Assembly: GCF_900105985.1 (NCBI RefSeq)
Contig: NZ_FNUB01000005.1
Location: 2,480,001 to 2,544,000, forward strand
Length of the DNA: 64,000 nt
From: Tenacibaculum sp. MAR_2010_89
GTDB lineage: Bacteria; Bacteroidota; Bacteroidia; Flavobacteriales; Flavobacteriaceae
Direction of reading: 5' to 3'
The notes below the pieces were generated by a model. That model had not been told where the DNA came from, made no database searches, and worked only from the letters and a program-made list of their open reading frames with translations. The position numbers and the translations under genes were made by a program. Shown piece after piece: positions 41,878-51,988 of this stretch (position 1 is its first letter; each line of letters starts with the position of its first letter).

Positions 41878-42558
41878 ATGAAAAATTTAGTTATTTTATC
41901 TGGTGCTGGTATTAGTGCTGAGAGTGGTATTAATACCTTTAGAGATGCAAATGGTTTATGGGAAGGTCATGATATTTATGAAGTTGCTTCTCCTCAAGGT
42001 TTTGCTGCAAATCCTAAACTTGTTTTAAATTTTTATAATGAACGTAGGAAACAACTTACTACTGTCGCTCCTAATAAAGCGCATTATAATTTAACTGAAT
42101 TAGAAAAATATTTTAATGTCAATATTATTACTCAAAATGTAGATGATTTACATGAAAGATCTGGTAGTTCTAATATATTACATTTACATGGTGAATTGTT
42201 AAAAGCTAGAAGTACTAAAAATGAACATGCAATTTATAACTGGAGTGATGACATAAATTTAGGTGATTTGTGTGAATATAATTCTCAATTACGCCCACAC
42301 ATTGTATGGTTTGGTGAAGATGTTCCTATGCTTGAAAAGGCTATTGAAATTACTAAAAAAGCTGATATTTTAGTTATTATTGGTACTTCTATGCAAGTTT
42401 ACCCTGCAGCTAGTTTGATTAGTTACATTTCAATAAACACTCCTATTTATTTTATTGATCCGAAACCAGCTGTTAGTAAGAATGATTTTAACAACTTAAC
42501 TATTATTAATGAAGTAGCTAGTACTGGTACTGAAAAGTTATTACGCTTTTTACTATAA
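41878..42558 (+). CDS. cobB: SIR2-family NAD-dependent protein deacylase (SIRT5-like)
   Basis: The 226-residue sirtuin has the NAD-binding GAGISAESGI and FRDANGLW. TQNVDDLHERSG and the catalytic His in LHLHGEL follow. The segment FYNERRKQ carries the Tyr-x-x-Arg pair that in SIRT5 and CobB binds acidic acyl groups, which predicts removal of succinyl or malonyl groups from lysine. The zinc-binding cysteine pairs are absent: the region KARSTKNEHAIYNW to LGDLCEYNSQLRPHIVWFGE has a single Cys. This appears to be the form usual in Flavobacteriaceae. It is followed 21 bases later by an amidohydrolase gene and is probably co-transcribed with it. Confidence 0.92.
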   Translation: MKNLVILSGAGISAESGINTFRDANGLWEGHDIYEVASPQGFAANPKLVLNFYNERRKQLTTVAPNKAHYNLTELEKYFNVNIITQNVDDLHERSGSSNILHLHGELLKARSTKNEHAIYNWSDDINLGDLCEYNSQLRPHIVWFGEDVPMLEKAIEITKKADILVIIGTSMQVYPAASLISYISINTPIYFIDPKPAVSKNDFNNLTIINEVASTGTEKLLRFLL

Positions 42559-42579
42559 TAAAATCTAACAATTCAAACA

Positions 42580-44331
42580 ATGAAAAAGATAAAACTACTC
42601 ATTTCATTTTTTTTGATATCAATTATTGTTTTTATATTTTCAAAAAATGACTTTAAAAAAGCCCCACCTACTCTCTATTTTAATGCTAATATAATTACTA
42701 TTAATAATGAACTACCAAATGCTAATGCTATGTTGGTTGAAGATGGAATTATAAAAGAAATTGGAGATATTAAGTTATTTAAAAACTCAACTGTAAAAAA
42801 AATAAATCTTAAAGGAGCAACGGTTATGCCTGGTTTTATAGATGTTCATACACATTTTGCTTTATCCATGTTTTTTGAAAAAATGTATGATTTATCAGGT
42901 TTTAAGCATGAGAGTAATTCTGATGTTTGGAGTTATTTTGAAAGCTGTGTAAAAAATGTTACTAAAAATGAATGGTTAGTTTTTAAAGGGTTAGATCCTG
43001 TTTTAGTTCCCGATTTAAAAACTCCTACTTTAAAATATTTAGATCAAATTGCACCTAATAACCCAGTAGTTATTTTTAGCCAAAGTTTACACAGTTATTG
43101 GGTTAATACAAAAGCTTTTGAAAGTGTTGGTATCAATAATACTGTTAAAAACCATTCGAAAAAAAGTTATTATGAAAAAGATTCTTTAGGTAATTTAACA
43201 GGTTTAATTATAGAACAAGAAGCTTTTAAACCGTTCATTGAGAAATTAAAAACTGAAGTGCTTACTCCTAAATTATTGAGTAATTCTTCTAAAAAAGTAA
43301 TGAAAAAATATGCTAAAAATGGAAATACAACTATAGTTTCAACTGGATTAACAATTAATGATTCTAAACCATTAATTTTAATGAAACATCTATCTGATAA
43401 AAAACCTAGTTTGTTAGGTAATTTTTTAACCTTGATTAAACAACTTCCTGAAAGAATTCCAACTCCTCGACATTTTATATATGTACGCCATGATATGGCA
43501 CATATTTTACCTAAAACAAAGGGAGAAATAAATGATTTTTATGATATCATTGGTATAAAACACTGGTATGATGGATCTCCATACACAGGTTCAATGTACA
43601 TGAATGATCCTTATCTTATTTCAAAATTAACTACTAAAAAATTGCATATACCACCTAATACAAAGGGAAAAGCTCTTATTAATAAAGAAAAATTAAAACA
43701 GTTTATTAAAACATACCATAATAAAGGATGGCAAATAGCTATTCATACACAAGGTAATGCTGCAATAACTGAAACAGTTAATGTTTTTGATGAACTGAAA
43801 AGTGAGCTAGATTATAGTAATTCTAGACATCGTTTAGAACACTGTTTAATGTTACCTAATTCAGAGATATTAAGAATAAAAAAACTACAGTTACTCCCTA
43901 GCTTTCATATAAATCACTTATTGTACTATGGAGAAGCGTTGAATAATGATATTTTAGGAAAAAAACAAACAAGTAAAATATTAGCTATAAAATCTACACT
44001 TAATGAAAATATAAAAAGTACACTACATGCAGATCAACCAATGTTTGAAAGTAATCCTTTTAGATTGATCCAAACTGCAATTGAAAGAAAAACTAAAGAA
44101 GGTAATATAATTGGTATAAACGAGCGAATAAATTTATTAGAAGCAATTAAAACTTTAACTATAAATGCTGCTTTTCAAATACATAAAGAAGATAAAATTG
44201 GTTCTTTAGAAAAAGGAAAATACGCTGATTTTATTATTGTAAATAAAAACCCTTATACTTTAAAAACAAATGAAATTGGTGAAATTAAATGTATCAAAAC
44301 TTTTATTAATGGTAATGAAGTTGTTTATTAA
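42580..44331 (+). CDS. Amidohydrolase family protein (YtcJ-like)
   Basis: The 583-residue protein has an N-terminal hydrophobic segment (LLISFFLISIIVFIF), so it is membrane-anchored or exported. It has the small beta domain of amidohydrolases (IITINNELPNANAMLVEDG). The TIM barrel follows with metal motif PGFIDVHTHF, a late His in QIAIHTQGNAA, RHRLEHC and the closing Asp segment STLHADQPM. The C-terminus LEKGKYADFIIVNKNPY is the typical end of the family. YtcJ-like enzymes hydrolyse amide or carbamate bonds of small molecules; the substrate is unknown. It lies behind the sirtuin gene. Confidence 0.88.
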   Translation: MKKIKLLISFFLISIIVFIFSKNDFKKAPPTLYFNANIITINNELPNANAMLVEDGIIKEIGDIKLFKNSTVKKINLKGATVMPGFIDVHTHFALSMFFEKMYDLSGFKHESNSDVWSYFESCVKNVTKNEWLVFKGLDPVLVPDLKTPTLKYLDQIAPNNPVVIFSQSLHSYWVNTKAFESVGINNTVKNHSKKSYYEKDSLGNLTGLIIEQEAFKPFIEKLKTEVLTPKLLSNSSKKVMKKYAKNGNTTIVSTGLTINDSKPLILMKHLSDKKPSLLGNFLTLIKQLPERIPTPRHFIYVRHDMAHILPKTKGEINDFYDIIGIKHWYDGSPYTGSMYMNDPYLISKLTTKKLHIPPNTKGKALINKEKLKQFIKTYHNKGWQIAIHTQGNAAITETVNVFDELKSELDYSNSRHRLEHCLMLPNSEILRIKKLQLLPSFHINHLLYYGEALNNDILGKKQTSKILAIKSTLNENIKSTLHADQPMFESNPFRLIQTAIERKTKEGNIIGINERINLLEAIKTLTINAAFQIHKEDKIGSLEKGKYADFIIVNKNPYTLKTNEIGEIKCIKTFINGNEVVY

Positions 44332-44340
44332 TATTCTTTA

Positions 44341-44814
44341 CTAACTCGTTATTAATTTATTAAAATACTCAAACAGCTCTCCTTTAGAAATAGAACTCCC
44401 TTTCTGTATTAAATCAAATAGTTCAGTATTTCTTTCTTCATTATAACCTTTGGTTCCTTCTAAAATTTCTACCTCTTTACTCTGTGTGTTTTTTAGTAAC
44501 CATTCATACCCTTCTTGTTCTAATAAATTTATTTCTTTATTAGTTATTTGCACAACAATTCTATGAATATTTTCTTTTTCACATTTAAAAAGGTTTAAAA
44601 CTCTTGGAGAAAAATGTTCTAAGTATTCAGTTTTACTAAGTACATCATCCCAAACAACATCACTAAAAACATTCATTTCATCTTCAGCAACTTTTGGTTT
44701 TTCCTTCTTAATTTGATTCCATTCGTTCACATCTATACTTTGCGTTGCTAAAAATCTAGCAAACTCATTATGCAAACTTTCAAACTGTTCTTTTGTTAAT
44801 TGACTATACTTCAT
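44341..44814 (-). CDS. DUF6495 family protein
   Basis: The product is about 157 residues, acidic, soluble and mostly alpha-helical. The N-terminus MKYSQLTKEQFESLHNEFARFL with EKPKVAEDEMNVFSDVVWDDVL and the YLEHFSPRVLNLF segment match what I know as DUF6495, conserved in Flavobacteriia. The function is not known. The frame is open eight codons further upstream, but family members begin at MKYxQLTKEQF, so I choose the ATG at 44814. It is convergent with the amidohydrolase gene and only nine bases from it. Confidence 0.82.
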   Translation of the reverse strand: MKYSQLTKEQFESLHNEFARFLATQSIDVNEWNQIKKEKPKVAEDEMNVFSDVVWDDVLSKTEYLEHFSPRVLNLFKCEKENIHRIVVQITNKEINLLEQEGYEWLLKNTQSKEVEILEGTKGYNEERNTELFDLIQKGSSISKGELFEYFNKLITS

Positions 44815-44826
44815 TCTAAAAAAAAT

Positions 44827-44856
44827 AAGAGCAATCAAAGATACTTGATTACTCTT
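44827..44856 (-). terminator. Terminator behind the duplicated-domain lipoprotein
   Basis: AAGAGCAATCAA and TTGATTACTCTT pair with one mismatch around six bases. On the minus strand an eight-base run of seven or more T residues follows, so transcription of the lipoprotein gene (44884-45768) should end here. Confidence 0.7.
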
Positions 44857-44883
44857 AAATTTTAAAGACTTATAAACAAAAAA

Positions 44884-45768
44884 CTATCGTGTTACTGTAC
44901 CAGTAATTGCAGATACTGGTCCATTACCCATTGCATAAGCTTTGTGATCTACTGCATCTGCAGGCACATCATGAGCTAACGGCTTTAAAACAAATGGTTT
45001 AGTACTATTATCAGGATCTGGTTCTACAGATATAACTATTTTTTTACCTCTTAAATCAGTTGGAAATATTAATCCTGTTGGTGCATTTTGTATATAATCT
45101 TCACCTGGATATCCTGGACCATTCCCCATACCTCCTTTAAAAGTAGAAGTTGCCGCATTATCATCAGCTTTTGCAGGGTCTGTAAAAGTACCTGTACTTA
45201 CTGGAGTTCCATTCATTACTACCCATCCTTCATACTTCCATCCTGCTGATAATGTTGGTAATGTTAATCCTGTTGTAGCACTACCACTTGAATTATCTAA
45301 AAACCAAACACCACTACGCTCATTATTTGCCATCCCATCTGTTGGTGTTGCTAATATGTATTTTCCTGCTGATTTTGAAAAATCCCCTACTATACCTGAT
45401 GAAGAAATACTTGCTGTATTACTAGTAAAATCTCCAGCTAAAATTTTAGTATCGGCTGGTTTAGGATCAGTATCATTTGCTGGTTCTATTGATAAAACAA
45501 ATTTTGTAGCTACAGCAAGTTGTGCTGAACTAACCACAAATGATGTTTTTGATAATTTACCAGAATCATCAACTGTAAAAACTCCTGTTGTAACTGGTGC
45601 TCCATTTACAATAATCCAACCTTCATATTTAAAGTTGGCTCCCAAATTTTCTAAACCATTAATATTTACATTTAATACAGATGTACTTGGTGCAGTAGTA
45701 TCATCATCACTACAAGAAGTAAAAGCTAAAGCAGTTACAGCTAAAACACCTAAAAATATTTTTCTCAT
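44884..45768 (-). CDS. Lipoprotein with two similar beta domains
   Basis: The 294-residue protein has a lipobox (LAFTSCSDD, Cys19) and an Asp/Thr linker. Two related domains follow: domain 1 has NFKYEGWIIVNGAPVTTGVFT and domain 2 has GWKYEGWVVMNGTPVSTGTFT. Each is followed by a KFVLSIEPANDTDPKP or KIVISVEPDPDNSTKP strand. The YEGWxxxNGxPVxxGxFT pattern is reminiscent of the extracytoplasmic RskA-type anti-sigma fold, but no sigma factor gene is nearby and the link is weak. Higher GC and more GGA/GCT codons than its neighbours suggest strong expression. Function unknown. Confidence 0.75.
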   Translation of the reverse strand: MRKIFLGVLAVTALAFTSCSDDDTTAPSTSVLNVNINGLENLGANFKYEGWIIVNGAPVTTGVFTVDDSGKLSKTSFVVSSAQLAVATKFVLSIEPANDTDPKPADTKILAGDFTSNTASISSSGIVGDFSKSAGKYILATPTDGMANNERSGVWFLDNSSGSATTGLTLPTLSAGWKYEGWVVMNGTPVSTGTFTDPAKADDNAATSTFKGGMGNGPGYPGEDYIQNAPTGLIFPTDLRGKKIVISVEPDPDNSTKPFVLKPLAHDVPADAVDHKAYAMGNGPVSAITGTVTR

Positions 45769-45795
45769 TGTTTTTTGTTTTTAAGATTACTCCTA

Positions 45796-45803
45796 CAAAG
45801 ATA
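45796..45803 (-). promoter_or_regulatory. -7 box of the lipoprotein gene
   Basis: The minus strand reads TATCTTTG, an exact TAnnTTTG match 27 bases before the ATG at 45768. Confidence 0.45.
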
Positions 45804-45841
45804 TTTTAGATGATTATATTAAAATGTTAGCTATCTAACAC

Positions 45842-46513
45842 TTAAGCTACTTTTTTTAATAATCTTAACTCTTTTCCTTTAAAATCTATGATTTCTTCAC
45901 TTTTTAACTCATTCATCAATGTATTTAATGTTGGTCTTGAAGTGCCAATTAAAGTTGCTATGTCTTTTTGAGTATAAGGGTGTTTTATTATATGGTCTCC
46001 CGTTTCATCACATTCATACCCATAATCGTCACATAATTCATTAAAAAACTCAATTAAACGTGTTCTGGTATCTTTATATAATAATAATTGTAACCTTCTT
46101 TCAAGTTTTTTCATTCGTAAGCCAATAAACTTGTAAATTTTAAAACTCACAGAAACATTATCTCTCATCAATTCATACATAGTGTCTTTTGAAACTGGAC
46201 AAATAGAAGTAGTATTATCAATAGATTGTGCAAATTCATTTCTCTTATCCTCCCCCAAAATTGCCTTCTCTCCAAAAATTTCACCTTTTGTAAGAATTGA
46301 CTTTATAACTTCATCACCTTCTTCTGTATAGTACCCTATTTTAACTTTACCTTTATCAATAAGATAAATTTTATTGGCAGTATCTTCTTCAAAATAGATA
46401 TAATCGCTTTTCTTATAAGAGTTTACCTTGTGATTTTCTTTATATGTAGGATATTTATGTGGGCATAATATCTTAAATAAGTTAATATCTTCAAAATACC
46501 AAATTGCACTCAT
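45842..46513 (-). CDS. Crp/Fnr-family transcriptional regulator
   Basis: The product is about 223 residues. The N-terminal cyclic-nucleotide-binding fold (about 30-140) contains IYLIDKGKVKIGYYTEEGDEV and GEIFGEKAILG. The long dimer helix (FKIYKFIGLRMKKLERRLQ) follows. The C-terminal winged helix contains YTQKDIATLIGTSRPTLNTLM. No four-cysteine Fe-S motif of Fnr is seen; the ILCPH Cys near the N-terminus is isolated. The frame is open 17 codons further upstream, but MSAIWYFEDINLF is the start I expect for flavobacterial homologs, so I choose 46513. Signal and regulon are unknown. It follows the aconitase gene but is separated by a strong terminator. Confidence 0.9.
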   Translation of the reverse strand: MSAIWYFEDINLFKILCPHKYPTYKENHKVNSYKKSDYIYFEEDTANKIYLIDKGKVKIGYYTEEGDEVIKSILTKGEIFGEKAILGEDKRNEFAQSIDNTTSICPVSKDTMYELMRDNVSVSFKIYKFIGLRMKKLERRLQLLLYKDTRTRLIEFFNELCDDYGYECDETGDHIIKHPYTQKDIATLIGTSRPTLNTLMNELKSEEIIDFKGKELRLLKKVA

Positions 46514-46562
46514 AACATGTAGTTTTAAGGTTCTGATATTTTGTCTAAAAAAAAGTACATAC

Positions 46563-46604
46563 ATTACAAAAAAGCTCTGGTAAATACCAGAGCTTTTTTG
46601 TAAT
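46563..46604 (-). terminator. Terminator of the aconitase gene
   Basis: The perfect 20-base arms 46563-46582 and 46585-46604 surround AA, with AGCTCTGGTA in the stem and a six-T run in the minus-strand direction. Confidence 0.88.
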
Positions 46605-46621
46605 TATATAGAATATTAATG

Positions 46622-48889
46622 CTAAGCGTTTTGCTTTTTTATTAAGTTTAAGGCTGAACCTTCTTTAAACCACTCTATTTGACCTTCATTATATGTATGA
46701 TTTGCCATAACAATATCTTTAGCCCCATCAGAATGAACCACTTCAATTGTTAGTGGTTTTCCTGGACTAAATTTATTTAAATCTAGAAAATTAAATGTGT
46801 CATCTTCTTGAATTAAATCGTAATCAGTTTCATTTGAAAACGTTAAACCTAACATTCCTTGTTTTTTTAAGTTTGTTTCATGAATACGAGCAAATGATTT
46901 TACCAATACTGCAGCCACCCCTAAATGACGAGGTTCCATAGCGGCATGCTCTCTAGACGATCCTTCTCCATAATTATGATCACCAACAACAATTGTTTTT
47001 ACATTCGCCGCCTTATAAGCTCTTGCTGTTTTTGGTACAGCATCATAATCACCATTTAACTGATTTTTTACAAAATTAGTTTTCATATTATAAGCATTTA
47101 CTGCTCCAATTAAACAATTATTAGATATATTATCTAAATGTCCACGATAACGTAACCATGGTCCAGCCATAGAAATATGATCTGTTGTACATTTTCCATG
47201 AGCTTTAATTAATAATTTAGCCCCGTTAATTTCAGTTCCTAATGGAATAAATGGTGTTAATAATTCTAATCGTTCAGAATCAGGATTAACTTTTATTTCT
47301 ACACCACTTCCATCTTCTTCAGGAGCTAAATACCCATCATCTTTTACCTCAAAACCTTTAGGAGGCAGTTCCCATCCTGTTGGTTCATCTAACATTACCT
47401 CTTCTCCATTTTCATTAATTAACTTATCTGTCATTGGATTAAAGTCTAAACGTCCAGCAATAGTAATTGCTGCCACTAATTCAGGGGATGCCACAAAGGC
47501 ATGTGTATTTGGATTTCCATCAGCCCGTTTTGCAAAATTTCTATTGAATGAATGGATTATAGAGTTTTTAGGTGCATTTTTAGGATCTTCATAACGTGCC
47601 CATTGACCAATACACGGTCCACATGCGTTGGTAAAAATCGTTGCATCTAAATTTTCAAAAACTTCTAAAATACCATCTCTATCAGCCGTATATCTTACTT
47701 TTTCTGAACCTGGATTAATACCAAATTCTGCTTTTGTTTTTAATCCTTTATCAATAGCTTGTTGAGCAATTGATGCTGCTCTAGACAAATCTTCATAAGA
47801 CGAATTTGTACAAGAACCTATTAACCCCCATTCAACTTGTAATGGCCAATCATTATCATTAGCTTTAGTTGTCATTTCCTCACCAGCCTTGGTAGATAAA
47901 TCTGGAGTAAATGGCCCGTTTAATAAAGGACTTAATTCTGATAAATTAATTTCAATAACCTGATCAAAATACTGTTCAGGGTTTTCATATACATCAGCAT
48001 CACCAGTTAAATAATCTTTAACTTTATTAGCAGCATCTGCAACATCACTTCTATCTGTAGCACGTAAGTAACGTTCCATTGATTCATCATAGCCAAAAGT
48101 AGAAGTAGTAGCTCCTATTTCTGCACCCATATTACAAATTGTACCTTTCCCTGTACAAGACATTGCTTTAGCTCCTTCACCAAAATATTCTACAATAGCA
48201 CCAGTTCCACCTTTAGCTGAAACAATACCAGCTACTTTTAAAATAACATCTTTTGGTGCAGTCCAACCAGATAATTTGCCTGTTAACTTAACTCCTATCA
48301 ATTTAGGGAATTTTAGTTCCCAGGGCATTCCTGCCATCACATCTACTGCATCTGCTCCTCCAACTCCAATGGCTACCATACCTAACCCTCCTGCATTTAC
48401 AGTATGAGAATCTGTACCAATCATCATTCCACCAGGGAATGCATAATTTTCAAGTACAACTTGATGTATAATACCTGCTCCAGGCTTCCAAAAACCAATT
48501 CCGTATTTGTTAGATACTGATTCTAAAAAATTAAATACTTCATTACTATTATTTAAAGCAGCTTGCAAATCTTTGTCTGCTCCTACTTTTGCTTGAATTA
48601 AATGATCACAATGAACAGTTGTTGGTACTGCTACATTTTTTTTCCCAGCTTGCATAAATTGCAATAATGCCATTTGAGCAGTAGCATCTTGACAAGCAAT
48701 TCTATCTGGTGCAAAATCTACATAGTCTTTTCCTCTTATAAATGCTGTATTTGGGGCTCCATCCCATAAGTGAGTATATAATATTTTCTCTGCTAGTGTT
48801 AAAGGTTTACCGGTAATTTTACGAGCAGCATCCACCCTTTCAACTACCTTTTGGTACACCTCTTTTATCATTTCAATATCGAAAGCCAT
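46622..48889 (-). CDS. acn: Aconitate hydratase (mitochondrial-type)
   Basis: The 755-residue enzyme converts citrate to isocitrate in the TCA cycle. The three cysteine ligands of the 4Fe-4S cluster are in [11 protein letters not shown] and [13 protein letters not shown]. Substrate-binding motifs include [30 protein letters not shown] and the swivel-domain [15 protein letters not shown]. Length and motifs are those of the mitochondrial/AcnA-like branch, distinct from AcnB next door. The annotated frame opens 11 codons earlier; [13 protein letters not shown] at 48889 is the usual start. It lies downstream of acnB, with a terminator between them. Confidence 0.95.
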   Translation of the reverse strand: MAFDIEMIKEVYQKVVERVDAARKITGKPLTLAEKILYTHLWDGAPNTAFIRGKDYVDFAPDRIACQDATAQMALLQFMQAGKKNVAVPTTVHCDHLIQAKVGADKDLQAALNNSNEVFNFLESVSNKYGIGFWKPGAGIIHQVVLENYAFPGGMMIGTDSHTVNAGGLGMVAIGVGGADAVDVMAGMPWELKFPKLIGVKLTGKLSGWTAPKDVILKVAGIVSAKGGTGAIVEYFGEGAKAMSCTGKGTICNMGAEIGATTSTFGYDESMERYLRATDRSDVADAANKVKDYLTGDADVYENPEQYFDQVIEINLSELSPLLNGPFTPDLSTKAGEEMTTKANDNDWPLQVEWGLIGSCTNSSYEDLSRAASIAQQAIDKGLKTKAEFGINPGSEKVRYTADRDGILEVFENLDATIFTNACGPCIGQWARYEDPKNAPKNSIIHSFNRNFAKRADGNPNTHAFVASPELVAAITIAGRLDFNPMTDKLINENGEEVMLDEPTGWELPPKGFEVKDDGYLAPEEDGSGVEIKVNPDSERLELLTPFIPLGTEINGAKLLIKAHGKCTTDHISMAGPWLRYRGHLDNISNNCLIGAVNAYNMKTNFVKNQLNGDYDAVPKTARAYKAANVKTIVVGDHNYGEGSSREHAAMEPRHLGVAAVLVKSFARIHETNLKKQGMLGLTFSNETDYDLIQEDDTFNFLDLNKFSPGKPLTIEVVHSDGAKDIVMANHTYNEGQIEWFKEGSALNLIKKQNA

Positions 48890-49010
48890 ATATTTTTGTT
48901 TAGTTTTTGTTTCAAGTCTCAATTTAACAAAAAATCATGTAAACTACTTGATTCCTTTATAATTAATACCAATACAAACATCTAATTAATTGATTAATAT
49001 ATGTCATAAA

Positions 49011-49039
49011 AAAAATCTGAGTTAAAAACTCAGATTTTT
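49011..49039 (-). terminator. Terminator of acnB
   Basis: AAAAATCTGAGTT (49011-49023) pairs perfectly with 49027-49039 around AAA, with a T run on the minus strand; it separates the two aconitase genes. Confidence 0.85.
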
Positions 49040-49063
49040 ATATATTAAAAAAACAATATAATA

Positions 49064-51841
49064 TTACATTACTAATTGCTTTTGAGATGGTTTAAATTTA
49101 GTTAATACAATACCCTCTACAGCAGCTTCATATTCCTCCATAGTAGGTGTTCTTCCTAATATACAAGACAAAACAACTACAGGTGTTGAAGATAATAAAG
49201 ATTCACCTTTTTTAGCATCAGTATCTCTTACTACCCTTCCTTGGAATAAACGAGTTGAAGTAGCCATTACAGTATCTCCTGGTTCTGCTTTTTCTTGGTT
49301 ACCCATACATAAGCTACATCCTGGACGTTCTAAATATAATTTATTTTCGTACTTAGTTCTTGCAACTGCTTTTGGAGCACTATCGTCAAATACAAATCCG
49401 GCATATTTTTCTAGAACTTCCCAATCACCTTCTGCTTTTAATTCATCTACAATATTATATGTAGGTGGTGCAACAACTAAAGGTGCTTTGAACTCTACTT
49501 CTCCTTTTTGAGCCTCAACGTTTTTAAGCATTTGTGCCAATATTTGCATGTCTCCTTTATGTACCATACACGAACCAACAAAACCTAAATCTACTTTTTT
49601 AATTCCTCCATAAAAAGATAATGGTTGAATATTATCATGCGTATAACGCTTAGATACATCCTCATTATTCACATCTGGATCAGCAATCATCGGTTCAACT
49701 ATCTTATCTAAATCGATAACAACTTCAGCATAGTATTTAGCATCTGCGTCTGGCTTTAATGCCGATTTAGTTCCTGTTTTAATTTCTTGAATACGATTAT
49801 TTGCTTTATCTACTAATCCTTTAAGATCTTGCTTAGGATTATCCATCCCCTTATCAATCATAATTTGAATACGATCTCTAGAGATTTCTAATGATTCTAT
49901 TAACGTATCATCTTCAGAAATACAAATAGATGCTTTTGCTTTCATTTCAGCAGTCCAATCTGTAAATGTAAATGCTTGATCAGAAGTTAATGTACCAATA
50001 TGTACTTCTATAATTTTTCCTTGGAAAACATTCTCCCCTTCAAACTGATTTAACATCTGTTCTTGAGTAGCGTGAACCACATCACGGAAATCCATGTAGG
50101 ATTTCATCTCTCCTTTAAAAGTAACCTTTACAGACTCTGGAATTGGCATAGTAGCCTCACCGGTAGCTAATGCTAAAGCAACTGTTCCTGAATCCGCTCC
50201 AAAAGCAACACCTTTAGCCATACGTGTATGTGAATCTCCACCTATGATTACATCCCAATCATCAACTGCAATATCATTTAATACTTTATGAATTACATCC
50301 GTCATTGCATGATATTTCCCTTCTGGGTGACGTGCAGTAACTAACCCGAAATCATTCATAAACTTCATTAATCTTGGTATATTAGCTTTAGACTTATCAT
50401 CCCAAACTGAAGCTGTATGACACCCTGATTGATAACCTGTATCAACGATAGGTGAAATTACTGTTGCAGCCATCATCTCCAATTCTTGAGAAGTCATTAA
50501 ACCTGTAGTGTCTTGAGATCCTACAATATTTACTTCAACTCTTACATTAGAACCAGCGTGTAATGTTTTACCTGGTGTAGTTCCAACAGCGTTTTTATTA
50601 AATATTTTTTCAACAGCAGTTAACCCTTGTCCTTCAATAGAAACTTCTTTTGACACTGCATAAACTTGTGGTACATCTATACCTAAAACTTTACAAGCAA
50701 AGCTTTGTAATTTCTTACCAAAAACAACAGCATAAGAACCTCCTGCTTTAATGAACTCCTTTTTTGGTGGTGTTAAAGCTGTAGAAATATCTTTTACTAC
50801 TTTATCACCTTTAAACAATTGTTTTGTTTTTGTATTTATAGTAAATACAGTACCTGTAGCAACAGAATACTCTTCTTTTAAAATTGCTTCTCCTTCTTCG
50901 TCAACAATCGTATTTCCATCAGCATCTTTTTGCTTTACCCAGTTTTTTAAATCGATACCAATACCACCAGTTACCCCAACTGTTGTTAAGAAAATTGGTG
51001 CAATACCATTAGTTCCTGCAATTACAGGAGCAATATTAATAAATGGCACATATGGGCTTGAAGAAATACCTGTCCATAAAGCAACGTTATTTACACCAGA
51101 CATCCTAGAAGATCCAACTCCCATAGTTCCTTTGTCGGCAATTAACATCACGCGCTTATTAGGATGCTTTTCTTTTAATGCTAATAATTCCTTTTGCATT
51201 TCTTTATTATGCTCAAACATACTCTGACCATGTAATTCACGATCTGATCTTGAATGTGCATCTGCTCCTGGAGATAATAAATCTGTTGAGATATCACCAA
51301 TACCAGCAACAAAAGTTACAATTTCTATTTCTTCCTCAATTTCTGGTAACTTTGTAAAGAATTCTGCTTGAGCATAACTCTCTATTAATTCTTTAGCTAT
51401 AGTATTTCCTGCTTTATATGCTTTCTCTAATTGTTCTGTATCTGCTTCGTATAAAAAAACTTGAGTTTTTAATACTTTAGCAGCTTCATTAGCTATAGAA
51501 ATATCATTTCCTAAAGCTAAATCAAGAAGTACTTCTACAGAAGGACCTCCTTTCATATGACCTAATTGTTCAAAAGCAAAAGAAGGTGAAATTTCTTTTA
51601 AAACAAACTCCCCAAGAATAATCTCCTTTAAAAATTTAGCTTTAACACCAGCTGCACTTGTTGTACCTGGTAAAACGTTATAAATAAAAAAGTTAAGAGA
51701 ATCTTCTCTATACTCATTATCAATATCTTTTATTTGCTTAATAATTTCACTTATTAGTGAACTACCATCAATTGGTTTAGGATGAAGACCTTGAACTTTT
51801 CTTTCCTCAATTTCTTTTATATAATCTTTATAAATACTCAT
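49064..51841 (-). CDS. acnB: Bifunctional aconitate hydratase 2 / 2-methylisocitrate dehydratase
   Basis: The 925-residue AcnB-type enzyme has a helical HEAT-like N-terminal domain (1-160). The swivel domain comes early (LLSPGADAHSRSDRELHGQ; GVGSSRMSGVNN). The catalytic core follows with the cluster ligands in VGSCMVHKGDM and RPGCSLCMGNQ, and VIGGDSHTRMAKGVAFGAD. AcnB acts in the TCA cycle and can also work in the methylcitrate cycle of propionate. The domain order (swivel before core) distinguishes it from the neighbouring aconitase. It has its own promoter, with a leader of about 130 bases, and its own terminator. Confidence 0.95.
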   Translation of the reverse strand: MSIYKDYIKEIEERKVQGLHPKPIDGSSLISEIIKQIKDIDNEYREDSLNFFIYNVLPGTTSAAGVKAKFLKEIILGEFVLKEISPSFAFEQLGHMKGGPSVEVLLDLALGNDISIANEAAKVLKTQVFLYEADTEQLEKAYKAGNTIAKELIESYAQAEFFTKLPEIEEEIEIVTFVAGIGDISTDLLSPGADAHSRSDRELHGQSMFEHNKEMQKELLALKEKHPNKRVMLIADKGTMGVGSSRMSGVNNVALWTGISSSPYVPFINIAPVIAGTNGIAPIFLTTVGVTGGIGIDLKNWVKQKDADGNTIVDEEGEAILKEEYSVATGTVFTINTKTKQLFKGDKVVKDISTALTPPKKEFIKAGGSYAVVFGKKLQSFACKVLGIDVPQVYAVSKEVSIEGQGLTAVEKIFNKNAVGTTPGKTLHAGSNVRVEVNIVGSQDTTGLMTSQELEMMAATVISPIVDTGYQSGCHTASVWDDKSKANIPRLMKFMNDFGLVTARHPEGKYHAMTDVIHKVLNDIAVDDWDVIIGGDSHTRMAKGVAFGADSGTVALALATGEATMPIPESVKVTFKGEMKSYMDFRDVVHATQEQMLNQFEGENVFQGKIIEVHIGTLTSDQAFTFTDWTAEMKAKASICISEDDTLIESLEISRDRIQIMIDKGMDNPKQDLKGLVDKANNRIQEIKTGTKSALKPDADAKYYAEVVIDLDKIVEPMIADPDVNNEDVSKRYTHDNIQPLSFYGGIKKVDLGFVGSCMVHKGDMQILAQMLKNVEAQKGEVEFKAPLVVAPPTYNIVDELKAEGDWEVLEKYAGFVFDDSAPKAVARTKYENKLYLERPGCSLCMGNQEKAEPGDTVMATSTRLFQGRVVRDTDAKKGESLLSSTPVVVLSCILGRTPTMEEYEAAVEGIVLTKFKPSQKQLVM

Positions 51842-51980
51842 TATATAAGTTTTTTTATTGTTAAAAGTGCTATTACAATCCCCTTATTGTATTATTTCAA
51901 CTATTAGAGCTAAATACAAGCACCTTTAATCATGTTAGTACCTATAGACATGTAGTCTATTTTTGTTAATTTTTGCTATG

Positions 51981-51988
51981 CAAAAGTA
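51981..51988 (-). promoter_or_regulatory. Likely -7 box of acnB
   Basis: The minus strand reads TACTTTTG, an exact TAnnTTTG match about 140 bases upstream of the acnB ATG. The resulting leader of about 130 bases would be long. No clear -33 TTG is seen. The rest of 51842-52165 shows no gene. Confidence 0.4.

Noticed and set aside
50751..51227. 158-codon plus-strand frame inside acnB
   Set aside because: It overlaps fully with the strongly conserved acnB reading frame and shows no recognisable domain.
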